Positions 1-11,607 of a stretch of 64,000 nt of DNA are shown one piece after another. Each line of letters starts with the position of its first letter. Position 1 is the stretch's first letter. The DNA comes from Deroplatys truncata (Eukaryota > Arthropoda > Insecta > Mantodea > Mantidae): positions 419,873,198-419,937,197 of the forward strand of contig CM060990.1 in NCBI GenBank assembly GCA_030765065.1. Direction: 5' to 3'. The notes under the pieces are model-generated. The model saw only the letters and a list, made by a program, of their open reading frames with translations. It had not been told where the DNA came from and did no database searches. Made by a program: the position numbers and the translations under genes.

Positions 1-274
1 CTCAGCCTCAAAGTGTAGCCGAGGGATGTTTTTTTTAGAAGAAGAGGAGTGTAGTAGTTGCAACTGCGAAGCGACAACAGGACGTAGCCGAGGGATCTGC
101 GCGTCTAAAACTCGAATGATTCACGTTTGCAGAAATTCCTTACTTCGCGGATTTCACTTCTTACTTAGGTTGGCACTTCCCATTCAGCGTCTGTTTTAGC
201 GGGAAGATGGCTACGTTTGTTGTGTTCATATCGCGTTTTTCCTATAAAAGTAAAACACCTAAAACGGGAGGGTA
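1..274. repeat. Local repeat family R, left half of a split copy
   Basis: The stretch contains the family hallmark (complement of CCTCGGCTACGCC) twice, at about 17-27 and 84-95, and ends with a segment (TAAAACACCTAAAACGG) that recurs at about 7510-7540 and 12025-12040. The copy at 11608-12166 is nearly collinear with this piece followed by 7315-7430, so one repeat was split here by the LINE that starts at 275. The last 11 bases (264-274, ACGGGAGGGTA) are the target-site duplication of that LINE. I see no coding capacity. Confidence 0.75.
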
Positions 275-796
275 TTCGGCTTCGTGAAGCCGAGCAGCGT
301 GGTCGTCGGGTCTCTTCGGTGTTCTTCAGGTCTTCGGGCAGGTCATCGCCGGAGAGGAGTAGCCAGCGAGGAGGAAGCAGCGGCAACTGCCACAGCACTC
401 CGCCTACCTCAGCAGCATCAACCGGTCACCGCTCAGCGAAGCCAGCCCACGGCCCTGTAGTCCTGCGGTAATACTAATCTTTTATTTGCCTTTCCAGGTC
501 GGACAGTATCACCACCATCATCATCATCTTACCCACACCAACCTTTCAACTTTTACCACTCCTGTAGCCAGCCTGGTACTAGCCCTAAGCACTCGTGCTT
601 AGTCAAAGGGTTTATTTTATAAACCCGTAGTTTCCTTAAACTACACTTAGGCGGCTTCGGCCGAGGCGACACACCAGGCGCGCTTTTTAGCAGCTACTCC
701 TTCCACTCATAACCAACATCCTAACCCCGATTGACTGACTGACTAACTGAATCGAGACACATAGCAACCTAAAAAGCCCCTAACAACTAGTTAACC

Positions 797-2349
797 ATGG
801 TTAAGTCTGCTAAACAACCACCCGATCCAGACATAGCAGGAACATCGAGATCTTACCTAAAGAGCACACAGGCCGTCTCCAAAACTGACCGCAGGAAAAC
901 AAGAGCACACATGGATGGAGATCGAAGTACCACACCGCCACCAGCCACGGTCGAATCGGACCTAAACTTGACAGACACCAGCACGGATACTGATGAAGAA
1001 CTATATGATTCAGCCGCCCAAAACAACACCAATGCGACAAACACCACCACAAACAAAGATATGGTCAACACCAGCCAAAAAAGGACACCAACACACTTAG
1101 CGCTACCGCACGGACAGTTTGCGCTATATGTAAAAAACTGCGACGAGAAGAGCCGCCACTCCATTCATGTGCGACAGCTCATAAAGGAAAAATCTCCGAA
1201 AAATGACGATGTAGGAATAGTCACGATACAACAGATACACAAACCGCAAAACACACTAGCTCTTATCTTCAAAACTGAGCAACAAGGGCGAACCTTTCAG
1301 CAAGCCATATCACAAACAAAATTCGGACGAAATGCCCAATACGCAACAAGTCTGCCGCCACCTGCGCCGACCACACAAACAACGCCCAGGAAGCGTCAAC
1401 TGACGGCGGTACTTAAAAACATATCGCTGGGATTCTCCGATGAGGAAGTTACCGCGGCCATCCAGCGAGAACAACGGCCATAAATCGCGCCATTAGAATG
1501 GTCAGTCGGGCAAGCAACAAGCCAACACCCTTGTTCCGAATTTTCACAGACGACATTGAGACACTGCAAAACGCCCTCAACCGAGGTATCATCATCGAAC
1601 ATCAACTATACCGCGTCGAACCAGCCAGAACCAATGAGCGGCATGTGCCGTGCCGCAAATGCCAGGAATACGGCCACGCCACAGAATCTTGTCGAAACCA
1701 GTCCAAATGCTTCTATTGTGGCTCCCCAAACATAACCCAGATCTGCCAACACGCAGGTAAAGACTCATCCGAACCATATTGCGCCACCTGTGACCAAGCC
1801 GGGCACTACACCGGATAGGTCCGATGCCCAGCATATCCAACCAACACACCAATAACCGTACAACAAGCTCCTGCAACCAAAATATTCCCACACAACCATC
1901 CACCCCCACCATCCTTACCAACACCAGCTCCAGAACAACTACCGGCCTTACCAAAAATACCGGCAGACAAGAAAGAACTGAGCAAACAGGAGGTAACGCA
2001 AACAGGAGGTAACGCAAACACTGAAAGACCTTACACAAGCAACATGCGAACACATCAACACTACTCAGGTGCAAATGCAGGAAATGCATGCAGCCATCAC
2101 AAAATACATAAAACAACTGGTTGATCATGTAGCGGAACAACTACTGAAGAACATAGCAGTGACAATACAGGCAGTAACCCCTCCCGACATGAAGACAAAG
2201 GTAAATAAAACCATGCAGGATTCGATAAAAAAACAATGAACATAATACTAAACCTGACAAACATCGGCCCACAAGTCGCAGTGCTAATCAGCGCCATCGA
2301 ACCGCCATCTCAAGCTGAAGCGGCAAACAGGACAGGAACAACACAGTAA
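797..2349 (+). pseudogene. LINE ORF1, gag-like nucleic-acid-binding protein, broken
   Basis: ORF1 proteins of Jockey-type LINEs coat the element RNA. The first open segment (797-1483, 228 aa) is hydrophilic, Thr/Asn-rich at its start, and ends with a region resembling the domain that precedes the knuckles in insect gag proteins. The frame then shifts to 1498-1818, which encodes CRKCQEYGHATESC, a good CCHC knuckle (C-x2-C-x4-H-x4-C). A degenerate second knuckle (CFYCGSPNITQIC) and the start of a third (CATCDQAGH) follow, cut by a TAG at 1816-1818. Beyond it the same frame continues Pro-rich. The end at about 2349 is a guess from the TAA shortly before ORF2. Confidence 0.8.
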
Positions 2350-2376
2350 GCGCCAGCCCACTCCCGATCAAGAGTC

Positions 2377-4383
2377 ATGGCTCGCATCATAGAGAAGGAC
2401 AACCTCATAATTCTTCACATCAACATAAACGGAATAAGGTCCAAAAGAGAACAGCTCAAAGCACTACTCACACAATACGATCCCGACGTCATAACAGTGA
2501 ATGAGACAAAACTAAAGCCATACAACACCTTCAATTTCCCCCCCTCCCTACCAGGTATACAGACACGACCGCCAACCAGAACCAGGAGGAGGAATACTTA
2601 TGCTAATCAAACCGCAACACCAAGTCAAACCCATATCACTACCGGACCAATTTAAAGCAGAAGAGACAGTACTTGTCCAGATAAAAATCCACACGCAAGT
2701 AATGCATATAGCCACGATTTACGCCACATTGACGAACATGTGGGCAAGAAATAACCATTTCCCTGCAGCTGTGCTTAAATATATGGACGCCAAATACAAC
2801 AACCTCCTGGTAGTAGGAGACCTAAACGCTCAACATCAGAGCCTCCTGGATGTAACTACCAACTATTATGGGAAGCAACTACTCAAACTACTATCAGACA
2901 CATCACTGCAAGTTGCACTAATACCAGGACCCACCAGGATCGGTACAAGAAATCAGCAACCCTCATCACCGGATAAAATACTAACCTCACCACAGCTATA
3001 CCACAAAATAACAGGCATAACAACCGTCGCACCCATAAACACCGACCATCTGCCAGTAATAGTTACCATGGCCACCCAAAGATGGCACTACGAAGTGCGA
3101 CAGCCGTACGAAGTGCCGGACTTCGCCAGAGCGGACTGGAAGGCCTACAGACAAAAGATTACTGAACAAATCAACAACACACCTCCAAACGCCCAGGGCA
3201 ACATCGTACAACAGATTGAAACAGAAGAGGCAACACTACGAAACATAATTACAACCGCAAAACAACACGCTATACCAACAACTAAAAGGGATCCGGACAG
3301 AAATATTAACACGCTCCCACCAGACATAATCGGCATCATCAAGCAGAAGAGAAAGGCTCACAGGCAGTACATAAAAACGCATCACCCATACAATAAAATG
3401 GTATTAAATCACCTGCAGGAGGCCGTTAAAACAGCAATTACAAAGTACAGGGAAACAAAATGGACACACTACATCAACACACTAAATGAAAAAAGAACCA
3501 ATGACCCACGGAAATTCTGGCAATTAATCAGAGCAACAAGAGGCAAATCACACCACATGCCCAATCAAACAAAATGGCCGCCACATCTGGAACACAACAG
3601 AAAAACTAAACATTTTCAAAACACATTATGACAATGTATTTAAAACGCCAGAGGACCCTAAATTCAACAGACAATACTTCAAACGAATAAATTACCACGT
3701 CAACAACAGCCCGCATCTGTACACACCGCAGGAGCAACTATACGAGCCCCTGAAGTAGACGGTCCCGCCAGACCCATCACCAAAAACGAATTGAAGACCA
3801 CAATACAAATCCAAGGAAACACTGCTCCCGGGCCTGACCAGATAAACCTACCAGATGCTGAAAGAGCTGCAGATGACATAATAAACCGCCTACTGCACCT
3901 CTACAACGCCTGCCTTCATCACAGCTACCACCTGACCAACTGGAAACATACGCACATCCTCTTATTCGAAAAACCAGGAAAAGACCACACGGATCACCAA
4001 AACTACAGACCGATCTCACTCACAGCAACGCTATCAAAAATCTTGGAAAAAATACTGGTCACTCGTCTGCAGTCTTATCTCAAGCACCACAACATAATTC
4101 CAGAAACCCAGGCAGGCTACAGAAACGATATAACAATACAGGACCAACTACTCAGGGTAATATCAGACATGCAAGACAACTTCAATAAAAGCAAGACAAC
4201 CGTTGCAGCCTTTCTGGACATAAAGTCCGCGTTCGATAAATGGTGGACCAACGGCCTCCTATACAAAATGACCTCTCTTAACCTCCCGAGAAAAATAGTT
4301 CGATGGACGGCCAGTTTCTTGCAGAACCGGACGGCCAACCTCAAAATCAACAACACACTATCGGATACAATTCATCTACAAGC
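2377..4383 (+). pseudogene. LINE ORF2, endonuclease and N-terminal half of RT (interrupted)
   Basis: The start ATG at 2377 is followed at once by the endonuclease domain. The catalytic Asn context (HININGI), the Glu in VNETKL, GDLNAQH and TDHLPVIV are all visible. The frame changes near 2600 and again near 3630. The RT fingers and palm begin near 3820 (APGPDQI), then YRPISL at about 4005 and the motif A region FLDIKSAFD at about 4215. The coding sequence is cut exactly at 4380-4383, where the solo LTR begins, and resumes at 5858 with the PQGS motif. Endonuclease and RT nick the target and prime reverse transcription in the nucleus. This copy cannot make the protein because of the frameshifts and the LTR. 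Confidence 0.88.
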
Positions 4384-5853
4384 TGTGGCGATCACCTCCT
4401 CATCCGTGCTGTTAGGCTTACCTTGATGCTTCTCCCGTTGCTTCCAGAAGTTCTCAGCGTGTTGGTTCTTCAATTTATCCTCGGCTAGCTGCAGTAATTT
4501 TCCTTAAATTATATGGGAGCATGGACTTATCCTCGGTAAAGGAAAACGTAGATCTCGGGTGGTGATATAGGAAGACATAGACTTGCTTTGTTTATGAAAA
4601 GATGACACTGCCGTTTCTTTTTTATTTAATTAACACTCGTAGTATACAAAACTGGTATTGCCGCTGTAAAATACTGTCCACCGCTGTTAAACTATGGCGT
4701 GGATATGGCACAAAATATAACTATTCTTATTGTCGCTTTCAGAGTAGCGGATCTTAGGTGTGTTGCTAAAACTATTTTGATTCCCTGTTTTGGCGCGATA
4801 TCTCACACATCCTGCAGCATCTCTCCCTGACCACACATTACGAAAACTCTCGAATAAAATGCAATACTAAGCTGACATGACAAATTTGACTTGATTCCCT
4901 TTTTGGCGCGATATTTCACACATCCTGCAGCATCTCTCCCTAACCACACATGACATAAAACTGTCGAATAAAATGCAATACTAAGCTGACATTACAAAGC
5001 TGACTTGATTCCCTTCTTGGCGCGATATCTCACGCATCCTGCAGCATCTCTCCCTGACCACACCTGACATAAACTGTCGAATAAAATGCAATACTAAGCT
5101 GACATGACAAATTTGACTTGATTCCCTTTTTGGCGCGATATTTCACACATCCTGCAGCATCTCTCCCTGACCACACATGACATAAACTGTCTTGCTACAA
5201 ATCCATGATAAAACTGTCTTTATTCCCTTTTTGGCGCGATGTCTCACACATCCTGCAGCATCTCTCCCTGACTACACATTACCAAAACTGTCCCGAATTT
5301 TCCCTAAACAGATCCATTTATAGTCTCAGGCTTCTGAGGCTGCTTCCTTTCCTATTGGTCCATTTTTAGCGCGACTCGACGCGTCTAACTATTTCGAATA
5401 AACTTTCAGGGATCTCATTGGTCCAATTTTAATATAAATCGCGGCTTTTCCTACATGTACCGTTAGATTGTCCTTCTCACTCACTTGGTCACGGCGAATT
5501 ATCAAATAATGGGACAAAGGCTCTACACCCTCGCTGTAGGAATAATAGCACTGCGACCGGAGAGAGGTAATAAAACTAGGTTTTCTGCCTTCGAAAGCAC
5601 TATTCCTGTAGCTAAAACTTTCCCTCGTGGACAGTATTTTAACATAGCTCTTAAATTATTTACATTAAAACATTTATAACTCTACTAATATTAGTAACCT
5701 AGATAGATACATAATGTTAAATCACCCTTCTTAAAATATACAAGCAGTATTGAGAAAAAGATATTTACATAGTACGATTTAACATCAATAAAAGTTAATT
5801 AATAAATTGTCTAGAATTACTGTTTTCGGGCCCGGCCTAGAGTTGCCGTTTCA
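4384..5853. mobile_element. Solo LTR inserted in the LINE RT gene
   Basis: The insertion starts TGTGGCGA and ends CCGTTTCA (the TG...CA rule) and is flanked by AAGC at 4380-4383 and 5854-5857. Removing it together with one AAGC makes the RT frame continuous across the break, so both ends are fixed to the base. The length of 1,470 bp, with no gag-pol or second LTR, fits a solo LTR left by LTR-LTR recombination. On the plus strand I see a TATA-like sequence (TATAAATC) near 5433 and AATAAA signals near 5788-5813, so the LTR probably reads left to right. A 4-bp duplication suggests the Ty3/Gypsy group. The family itself is not recognised. Confidence 0.85.
4775..5300. repeat. About 114-bp tandem repeat, 5 copies, inside the solo LTR
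   Basis: The block TTGATTCCCTTTTTGGCGCG recurs at about 4777, 4891, 5005, 5118 and 5217, so the period is 113-114 bp with a shortened last unit. Each unit also carries CATCCTGCAGCATCTCTCCC and an AATAAAATGCAATACTAAGC stretch. It lies in the probable U3 part, upstream of the TATA-like sequence, where LTR enhancers usually lie. An enhancer role is inference. Confidence 0.9.
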
Positions 5854-5857
5854 AAGC

Positions 5858-6683
5858 CGGCACGCCACAAGGGAGCGCCATTTCCGGCCTTTTGTACATA
5901 ATCTACACTGCCGACACGCCAAAACCAATAGTACCCACAGTCAGTCTAGCGCAATATGTCGATGACACGCTCTACTGGTGCTCGGAGTTCAGGCCAACAG
6001 TAGCCAAAAAAAGACTGGAACGCCAGCTCAAGGAATTCGTAGAATGGGCAAAAAATTGGCGAATTTGAATTAACACGGATAAAACCCAAATACTTACCAT
6101 CAAGAGAAAAGGCCGCTTTACAAAGACTGAACTTCGCATCAACATCGATGGGAAATTCATTAAATCAAAACCCACGGCCAAATACCTGGGCGTCACAATC
6201 ACAAATAAACTAAAGACTAGTCAGCATTTCAATCAAAAAATAAAGCAGACCAAAGCCATGCTATCAACAATGATACTTGGCAAACAAAACTAATGCAGGC
6301 CTCACCACAAAAGCCCTACTCCACCTATATGTAGCACTCGTCAGACCAGTGTTAACCTACGCAACAACGGCGCTAGCGCCCATAACGTCAGCCACCACAA
6401 TACACCTCCTACAGACAGTAGGACGCAAATGCCTTCGGATAGCAGCAAAAGTGCCCTACTGTTATTCCAACAAAAAACTGTACCAACTAGTAAAGACTGA
6501 AACGCTACCAGACTTCATTGAGAGAGGGCTCCTAAATTACGCAGCAAAAGCGAGCAAACTCCCACACAGGCAGCAACTACTGCAAAAATCTGAAACTTAC
6601 AAAAAAGACGCACCAAACCAGTGCAAAAAAAACAAAAAAAAAAACACGACACCACCGCTAGCATACATAAGGACACTAGTCGA

Positions 6684-6714
<31 letters not shown>

Positions 6715-6762
6715 CAGGACCAAATAGAAGCAGCGCACTACCTCCAGAATCTCCTACAATGA
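5858..6762 (+). pseudogene. LINE ORF2, C-terminal half of RT (after the LTR)
   Basis: Coding resumes directly after the LTR duplication with the PQGS motif, then the active-site motif QYVDDT at about 5952-5970 and WCSEF. An in-frame TGA occurs at about 6066 and the frame shifts near 6280. The final open segment (6277-6762) holds the usual C-terminal region (LVRPVLTYA, then a basic tail). A (GA)n run at about 6685-6709 encodes alternating Arg-Glu near the C-terminus. No RNase H domain follows. The catalytic Asp pair is intact, so the damage is in frames and not in the active site. Confidence 0.85.
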
Positions 6763-7303
6763 AACAAGAAACTACCAACCTACAATCATTAACATGACTG
6801 GCCATGGTTACCACGCCACCAATTAAAAACGAACAACCACAGACAAAATATCCCTCATCCTAGTCCCAAGACAAATACAAAACACCAGACCGAGAAGTGT
6901 GTTCTATTTAAAAAAAAAGAAAAAAAGAAGACAACAAACACAAAAAATGATTAAAAAATCATAATAAAAAATTAAAAAAAGGCATTAAACCACAATAACG
7001 ACAAAAACTATGATAGCCCAAAAAATTAAAAAACAAATAAATAGACACACAAAAATAAGAGGCAATGGTCACCACTACAAAGCCCCAAGACTAGACACTC
7101 AGCACTTGCGTGCTCCCCACCTTCTCCTTCGCCCCCTCCCCCACACATAAACCATCATTTACCATCAAACTGCTGTTGCCGAGTAATTGCGGAACATCGA
7201 AGCCACTCCAAATAATAACAACCATTTGGCTGAAGAGGGACATAAACCCTAACCGGCCATGGTTAGCCTAGGCTAACCTAAATTACGTATTTCTTCTTCT
7301 TCT
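6763..7303 (+). other. 3' untranslated tail of the Jockey-like LINE
   Basis: The stretch is non-coding and very A-rich around 6905-7060, then C-rich, and ends in TTCTTCTTCTTCT (7291-7303) immediately before the target duplication. A short-repeat tail instead of poly(A) is known for several LINE clades. No gene is seen. Confidence 0.75.
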
Positions 7304-8062
7304 ACGGGAGGGTAGATGGGCACCAGGTATTGGCGAGATCACATCTACTTCTGCATTCGCTCCTAAGGTAATTTATTCCATTATTTCTTGCTTCCTTCCG
7401 CATTTTCTATGTAGGCCCTCTAATACAAAATATTCGGGATTTTTTTAGAAGGAAAGGAGTGTAGCAGTTACGGCCGAGAATAAAAATGGCTACGTCTGTT
7501 GTGTTCATAACGCGATTTGCCTATAAAAGTAAAGCACATAAAAGGGGCGCGCAGGTGGGCACCAGCTGTTGGAGAGATCACATCCACTTCTAAACTCACT
7601 CTAAGGTATTTTATTCACTTCCCTATTTTTATAACCATTTTAACACAGAAAACTAAGAGCAGATTTGACAAAATCCCTCGGCTACGCTTTGAGGCTGTGG
7701 GCCCTCAATCCCTCGGCTACGCCGTGAGGCTGAGTATCTTACCGGCTTTGGCGGCATTAAATATTCGTCTGTTGGACATATAACACATAATTTTCATCAC
7801 CAAGGAAGAGAACTTAAGAGCAGATTTCACCGGTAAGATAGCCTCAAGGCGTAGCCGAGGGATGTTTTTTTTAGAAGGAGAGGAGTGTAGCAAATTGCGG
7901 CCTATTTGCCTATAAAAGTAAAACACCTAAAAGCGGCGGGCAGTTGGGAAGCAGATATTGAAGAGATCACATCCACTTCTAAACTCACTCCTAAGGTAAT
8001 TTATTCGCTTTCCTTTTGCTTTTATAAGGATTTTCAACGGGGATACACTAAGAGGAGATTCG
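7304..8062. repeat. Repeat family R: right half of the split copy plus two further partial copies
   Basis: Bases 7304-7430 complete the copy started at 1-274. From about 7440 partial copies follow that share TGGCTACGTCTGTTGTGTTC, the TATAAAAGTAAA.CAC block and the AGAGATCACATC block. Between 7670 and 7870 the family motif appears in both orientations (two copies inverted, one direct) around GTATCTTACCGG...ACCGGTAAGATA, a small inverted repeat. The right end ATACACTAAGAGGAGATT (about 8043-8062) matches the terminal repeats of the copy at 15873-16081. No gene is seen. Confidence 0.7.
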
Positions 8063-8264
8063 CAACTTTTGTGTGTTGAGGCAGTGCATTGTAAAGCTTT
8101 GCACCCATATAACTAGGCGCCTTTTCTGATAGATGTAATCTGATTCTAGGGAGGTTTAGTGATATATTTCCCCTTGTATTATGGGTGTGGATATCTGACA
8201 TAGTTTCCATTGGAAATTTGTACCTCAATAAATATAATTTTTTCTGTAAATATTCTTTCTGCAT
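8034..8264 (-). pseudogene. LINE RT C-terminal fragment
   Basis: A 76-aa open segment on the minus strand reads HTHNTRGNISLNLPRIR and then KAPSYMGAKLYNALP. This is the pattern (HNTR...LPR.R...K.P.Y.G.KLYNALP) that closes the reverse transcriptase of many CR1/Jockey-superfamily LINEs in animals. Nothing upstream of it on that strand looks like RT, so this is a short orphan 3' piece. The exact clade cannot be told. Confidence 0.6.
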
Positions 8265-8757
8265 TATATATTACATTCATGCATCCTACTTACCAACAGG
8301 CCTTTGAAAAAATAGATCGCTTCCTTCTTGCTAAGTATACGCTGTTGTATGCGTTCAAAATCTTGCCAGTTCTAAATCGAACAATTTTCATCTTAGGTTC
8401 ACTCTCACATCCGTTTAAATACGATCCGCAGCTTTAAAATTTCGTCTCAAATCGGATACACCTTTTTTCACATCGTACATTGAGCTCAACACTGTACAAA
8501 CCGGTCCACTAACATTGTGAAAACGACTTTATACAAAGTAAACTGTTATAATATATCAGATTTTGGATTAAATATGTGTCATTTTTAAAACAATTTAGTA
8601 TTCAACTTAGCAGTTTAGAACAATTGTGTTGGCAGTACTGAATTTTATACATACCGGCTTCACAGTGTCATCTAGCGTCTACATATGAGGCAATGGGCAT
8701 ATGCAGCGCTCAAAATGTACCTTTCGGGAGCTCGATGCTGCACCGGAAGTTCCTATT
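8262..8757. repeat. Dispersed repeat S, copy 1 (uninterrupted)
   Basis: This segment matches 26212-27527 over its length. Both start with ATTACATTCAT.CATCC, share CACTTACCAACAGGC-like and TGTCATCTAGCGT blocks, and end GATGCTGCACCGGAAGTT. Copy 2 carries an extra 793-bp element that is absent here, so this copy serves as the approximate empty site. It has no coding potential that I can support. Confidence 0.75.
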
Positions 8758-10169
8758 CCAGTTGATATACAATGGGTGGGGGTAAGGTGTCGCATAGGGC
8801 GCTTTTTCCCGATGTTACGGGGCAGCCGTTCGCGGAACTACCGTTGCATTCGGCAATGCATCTGACTACATTACCAACCGAACCCGCCTGCTCCCGTGTA
8901 CAGCTGCTAACCCCACTCACCTCTTTTGAAACGTAAGGAACCCAACTGAAAGGAGTGCAAGTTTGTCTTCCTCATCTGCTAGAATATTGAGATTATAATT
9001 TTTAATTGTCTTAAACTCAATATTTTAACTTATTTTTCAATAAGGTGGGAAAGTAGGAAAGGCTTTGGCTTGGTATGATGCAGTGTTATTCTTTGTATAC
9101 AGCAGTTTATCATTCATTAATTTAAAACCGTTTACCTACAATGACAGAAATGTCATGATTTGCAGTCTGCAATAATATACAAATTATAACAAAAAGTTAT
9201 CCTACCATGTACAAAGAATGTCAGCAGTTAGTTAAACATAAAGCACTACATTATACATCAACACATGTATTGGAAAATAAATTAAATACATCAGCAAAAA
9301 CAAAAAGCAATTATTAAAAAAAATTATTAAAGCATCATCTTATGTATAACAAACTTGAACAAAATGTGTTGCACTAACCTCCCTAGATGCAGATTTAACA
9401 AAATATGATACATTTTTAATAGCTGCTTGTACATTATCCGAATTATATTAGCTATTATTGTTTGAGTTTTTGTTTTAATATCTGTTGCAGTCTAATCTAG
9501 TATCTACTGCCAAGGAACTTCAAATAAACACTAACATCATGAGTTCTATCTCCTTTTCTTAAGGTGCAAGAAATATTTTAGAGCTATTTCCTATGCTAAT
9601 AAATATTTCAATATATATAATTTTGGTCCAGTTAAAATAAGAAACTTCTAATATGCAGGTCATCAATTCCTGCTCCATGGTTCACTGAGAAATGCTAATT
9701 TACTATGCCCAAGATAGGTAGAAGTGAAGTTAGAAAACAAAAGGTGGAAGAAGTAAAAGATTATTTTTCAGTTTGACTTTAGAAGCATAATACTCAATAA
9801 CTTCGTGTTTAAAATTGATTCAAACCAAATAGCCGTTTTTAGTAGCTGTGAACATGAAGGCAATCTTTTATGAGCATCATATTAGACATGGTTTCTCCTT
9901 CTATTTTCTTTGTACTGTTAAATTCTTAATACTTAAAATATATAGCAACTATTCTTTCCTTCAACGCCAGCAGATTAGAATATTTTATTAATGTGCAGCA
10001 AACAAATTACTTAACCATGAAAAAAATAGTATACTGCAATACGTCATGAATTTTGTTTCTGCAGTAAACCAATATGTTCCATTACTATAGGCGCCCCCTT
10101 ATGAAGTTGCACTAATTTTGGAATTGTTTAGATAATGCTGACATAAATTATGACTTTCAAATAATAATA

Positions 10170-10243
<74 letters not shown>

Positions 10244-11607
10244 TAATAACAACTAAGATATACACATTTTCCCTAGCATTATTCATGACTCAAAATTTTT
10301 AAATGAAAGGAGTTTTTTCACAACCACTTAGGTGTACCAGCATTCCTCATACTTGCCATAGCAACATCACTGTGCATGGTAGTTATGAGAACTATTTCAT
10401 GGCTTCATAGACAAGAAAATATTACAACCTAAACTATTTGCCAGTGTATGCCTGTTTTAATATCATTAACAATAGGTGGTAAGCATTATGACACAAGAAA
10501 TTAAGCTAAATATTTCAAACAGAAAGTTCAGATAAATCCAACAAATCCTAATCAGCTGATTAGTTGGAGTTTGCCAGTAATGGTATGTTAGGAAAACCTG
10601 ACAAACAATATATACATTTTTTGTTTTATTTTGCTATAATGCCATTCTATCTGAACACAGTGAAAGCAAATCTTGGTCGCAAATGACAATTACAAAATAG
10701 CTGTAATTTAAGAAAGCTGTGTTACAGTGGTTTAAGCTCTAATCTACTTTCATTAAATGCACTATCAATGGATAATTTCACATTCACTGCAACATGAGGT
10801 GTGTTATTTCTCACTCTTAAAATAATCACAATGTAAATATAACAAACTTAATGAAATCCTTGCTATTATTTTGTTTATTTAGTGGATTATAAATAAATTT
10901 GGAAAAAAGCATGTCTGTAGTTAGATTCAGCTATTAACAACATTAATTAAAAAATTCAAGCTTTAAACACAGAAGCATTAACACCAACTTCACAACATGT
11001 TTCCAGCAATAATCCTAAACTTTTGGTCAATGTTTCAACTGATATTGAAATGAAATTCCATATAGTAAGGAATATCTAATGATGTACGACAATACATTGC
11101 TGTATAGGTGAGAGAGAAAGCTTCTTACAACATTAATAATGTTCTTGGAGGTGATCACTGCACATCCACAAAAACAAAAAACATACCCAAATTCCCTTGA
11201 CTCCATTATCTGCTGTGTAAATTTGATAGTATGAGATGGTGACTGCACTAAACAAACAAACAAACAAACAAAAGAGAGAAAACCTCATTAATGCTTCAAT
11301 TATTAAATAATAAGGTTAATAAAATTAATGTTTTTTGCATTCACAACATCCATGACTGACATTTCATCACTAATTGCGGCATTAATCATTAGACTTTGAA
11401 GTATAAAATATCTTGTTCTTTTTAGTACATACTCTTCATTCACAGTAACTATCGTGTTCAGTTTTCAGCAACATAAAGCAAAACTTACTCTAATTTTGTA
11501 AATGCAGAAGTGTATTTTCACTTATTTACTATAAAACCTTGCTTTTTTATTTCAACTTTCTTTTACTTAATCTGAAAACTCAATGTTCCTCCAAATGGGT
11601 AAGTTAC
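8758..11607. other. No gene or known element recognised (AT-rich)
   Basis: About 2.85 kb in which I see no protein family, RNA gene or transposon end. It contains a (TAA)n microsatellite at about 10163-10243 and a short (AAAC)n run near 11250-11272. The open frames here are short and lack recognisable motifs. Confidence 0.6.
10163..10243. repeat. (TAA)n microsatellite
   Basis: About 27 near-perfect ATA/TAA triplets with one TAG interruption near the start, in otherwise AT-rich non-coding DNA. Confidence 0.95.

Larger units (their letters stand above)
275..7303 (+). mobile_element. Jockey-like non-LTR retrotransposon (LINE), full-length but broken
   Basis: An 11-bp duplication, ACGGGAGGGTA, sits at 264-274 and again at 7304-7314, with a two-gene LINE between. 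The order is a GC-rich 5' leader (275-796), a gag-like ORF1 with zinc knuckles (from 797), and ORF2 with apurinic-type endonuclease and RT (2377-6762). A 540-bp A-rich 3' tail ends in a TTC repeat just before the second duplication. There is no RNase H domain after the RT, which fits the Jockey clade. Without the 1,470-bp solo LTR lodged in the RT gene, the LINE is about 5.55 kb, a normal size. Frameshifts and stops in both ORFs mean this copy is dead. The clade is inferred from domain content, not from a tree. Confidence 0.9.

Noticed and set aside
6685..6709. Arg-Glu repeat as a functional RNA-binding domain
   Set aside because: It is a (GA)n microsatellite expansion in a dead LINE gene.
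11027..11263. 78-aa minus-strand frame as a membrane protein gene
   Set aside because: It is hydrophobic only because the DNA is AT-rich. It has no motif, no promoter or splice signals that I can support, and no second copy.
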